A DNA stretch of 64,000 bases, from the NCBI RefSeq assembly GCF_001854405.1, contig NZ_CP017718.1, forward strand, positions 1,240,001-1,304,000. The letters are read 5' to 3'. Position numbers and translations under genes: made by a program. Positions 61,106 through 64,000 of the stretch are shown here, piece by piece. This DNA is from Hyphomonas sp. Mor2 (GTDB taxonomy: Bacteria > Pseudomonadota > Alphaproteobacteria > Caulobacterales > Hyphomonadaceae). A model generated the notes under the pieces. It did no database searches. It saw only the letters and a program-made list of their open reading frames with translations, and was not told the origin of the DNA. Within the stretch, counting starts at the first letter, position 1. Every line of letters starts with the position of its first letter.

Positions 61106-61759
61106 CTATAGGGTTTGAGACACGCCTTCCGAGAGAAGCGCCAGTCGATCTGGCATTTGCTCGTCAATCACATCTTTTGACTTGGATACGGTCCGCAGGA
61201 TTTGCGGACCGGAACTGGTCTCGATCGGCGTCACCAGCAATCCGTCCTTGGATAATTGTTCAATCAGCACCGCCGGAATGGTCTTGACCGCGCCGGCGAG
61301 CAAAATCCGGTCATATGGTCCATGCTCCTGCAGACCGGTGAGGCCATTGCCGTGCCGGATCGTGACATTCTTGACGGCGAGATCTTCCAGCCGCTTGCGC
61401 GATTGCTCGACCAGACGCTCGTACCGTTCGATACCGTATACATGTCGACTGATCTGGCTGAGCAGCGCCGCCGTATAGCCCGACCCGGAGCCAATCAGCA
61501 GTACCCGTTCATGTTTTCCGGGTGACACCTGTAGGGCGCGCAGAAGTTTTGCCGTCACGATGGGTCGCGGAATGCTCTGACCACAAGGAATTGGCAAAGC
61601 GCAATCTTCTGCGACCATGCTGCTGAGATTATCGCTGACAAATACGCCGCGATCGACCGTTTCCAAGGCGGTCAGCACGCCATCATCGGTGACCCCTTGC
61701 CGGCGCAGAGAAAGGACCAGGCGCGCGGCTCTTAAAGGGTCAGGAATCAGGTCGGCCAT
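61106..61759 (-). CDS. pcm: Protein-L-isoaspartate O-methyltransferase
   Basis: A 217-residue SAM-dependent methyltransferase that repairs isoaspartate in aged proteins. Family blocks are the substrate loop ALPIPCGQSIPRPIVTAKL and the SAM motif ERVLLIGSGSGYTAALLSQ (in part VLLIGSGSGYTAAL), then GIERYERLVEQSRK and GPYDRILLAGA. It overlaps surE by 13 bases; pcm and surE are neighbours in many bacteria. It is the last gene of a four-gene overlapping chain from serS. Confidence 0.95.
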   Translation of the reverse strand: MADLIPDPLRAARLVLSLRRQGVTDDGVLTALETVDRGVFVSDNLSSMVAEDCALPIPCGQSIPRPIVTAKLLRALQVSPGKHERVLLIGSGSGYTAALLSQISRHVYGIERYERLVEQSRKRLEDLAVKNVTIRHGNGLTGLQEHGPYDRILLAGAVKTIPAVLIEQLSKDGLLVTPIETSSGPQILRTVSKSKDVIDEQMPDRLALLSEGVSQTL

Positions 61760-62504
61760 GTCTCGCGCATCTCAGCGAGAAACGCGTCATGCGTCAAATC
61801 CACATGTAGTGGACTTACAGAAATGTAACCGTCATAGATCGCCCGCAAGTCCGTACCTTCGTTCGGATTTGACAGTTTTCCGCGATAACCGATCCAGTAA
61901 TAGGCGTTCCCGCGCAGATCTTCCCGGGCTTCCGTCCGAATGATTCGCTCATCGCGCAGACCCTGACTGGTATAACGGATGCCCGCCACATCTTCCGGAT
62001 CACGATCCGGAAAATTGATGTTGATGATCAGATCATCCGGCCAGCCCTTGTCGATAATCGGCTGCAATACGCGCGCGCCCCAGACCATCGGTGTTTCCCA
62101 TGGGCAGGAATGCGGGTTCTGGAAGCCTTTGGACTGGCTGAGCGCAATGCTCGGCACACCATGCTGCATGCCAAATAGAGCCGCCGCGATGGTCCCCGAA
62201 AAAGTCGTATCTTCGGCGATATTCTGACCCGCATTCACGCCGGAGAGGATGAAGTCGGGCCGGTCGGGCATCAACTCGTCCAGCGCAAGCAATACGCAAT
62301 CGCTTGGCGTGCCATTCACAGCGTAACGCTGGGGCCCAAGTTCGCGCACCCTGACAAATTCGGTCAGTGAAATCGCCCTGCCCTTGCCGGACTGCTCCAG
62401 TTCTGGCGCGACGATCCAGATATCGTCGGTCAACTGGCGGGCGATATGCTCAAGTACGTCGAGACCCGGCGCGTTGATACCGTCATCATTTGTCAGAAGA
62501 ATTC

Positions 62505-62508
<4 letters not shown>
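61747..62508 (-). CDS. surE: 5'/3'-nucleotidase SurE
   Basis: A 253-residue metal-dependent phosphatase acting on nucleoside monophosphates. The N-terminal MRILLTNDDGINAPG carries the metal-binding Asp-Asp, and later VNGTPSDCVLLALDEL, LSGVNAGQNIAEDTTFSGTI (in part SGVNAGQNIAEDT) with the Asn ligand, and IALSQ are typical. The start overlaps the upstream membrane-protein stop by 4 bases. Confidence 0.96.

Positions 62509-64000
<1,492 letters not shown>

Overview
The window looks like ordinary chromosome from an alphaproteobacterium, most likely a marine member of the Hyphomonadaceae/Caulobacterales. This is inferred from gene content: three TonB-dependent receptors with a TtpC-type TonB energiser, an ast arginine-succinylation cluster, class II glutamate-cysteine ligase, TrmFO, a DUF4170 domain, a CNT nucleoside carrier and moderate-to-high G+C. 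I see no prophage, insertion sequence, integrase, CRISPR array or rRNA. Two tRNA genes are present (Gln-TTG and Lys-TTT).

Layout. 1-8.6 kb: 3' end of threonine synthase, an EAL phosphodiesterase, a P450, a pseudouridine synthase, a lipid A/Kdo operon (lpxL-like, lpxK, waaA) preceded by a 48-residue membrane peptide, then a lone HPt protein whose 3' end overlaps a chorismate mutase. 8.7-17.7 kb: sppA, tRNA-Gln, and an envelope-energy operon (DUF3450, TtpC, ExbB, two ExbD, TonB), followed by a second TonB with its own promoter and a TPR protein. 17.8-24.7 kb: arginine succinyltransferase pathway genes (M20 hydrolase, astA, astD, astB) coupled to tgt, then a lipoprotein. 25.3-35.0 kb: a long one-directional run with an XdhC-MobA fusion, moaA, moaD, moaE, a two-subunit Mo hydroxylase (IorAB type), a cytochrome c plus flavoprotein of the sulfide dehydrogenase type, and SoxX-SoxY-SoxZ-SoxA. 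35.0-42.4 kb: two large paralogous TonB receptors on the minus strand flanking a small exported protein. 42.5-64 kb: housekeeping genes (gshA, rsmE, ubiA, a desaturase, a DsbA-like protein, a lipid exporter-like ABC protein, CysQ-DUF4170, PmbA, trmFO, nnrD), a nucleoside carrier plus TonB receptor operon, an SDR, a Kazal-type lipoprotein, and the overlapping chain serS-membrane protein-surE-pcm.

How they work together. The Ton operon can power the three receptors found here. The molybdenum cofactor genes sit directly before the Mo hydroxylase that needs the cofactor. The sulfur genes form SoxAX, SoxYZ and a sulfide dehydrogenase-like pair, but no SoxB or SoxCD is encoded here. The SoxY C-terminus departs from the usual Gly-Gly-Cys-Gly-Gly arm. 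This Mo hydroxylase/partial Sox region is the most unusual part of the window. Other points to check are a Tgt that lacks two of its three zinc cysteines, an M20 hydrolase standing in the ast cluster, a CysQ-DUF4170 fusion, and inverted repeats upstream of the large receptors.
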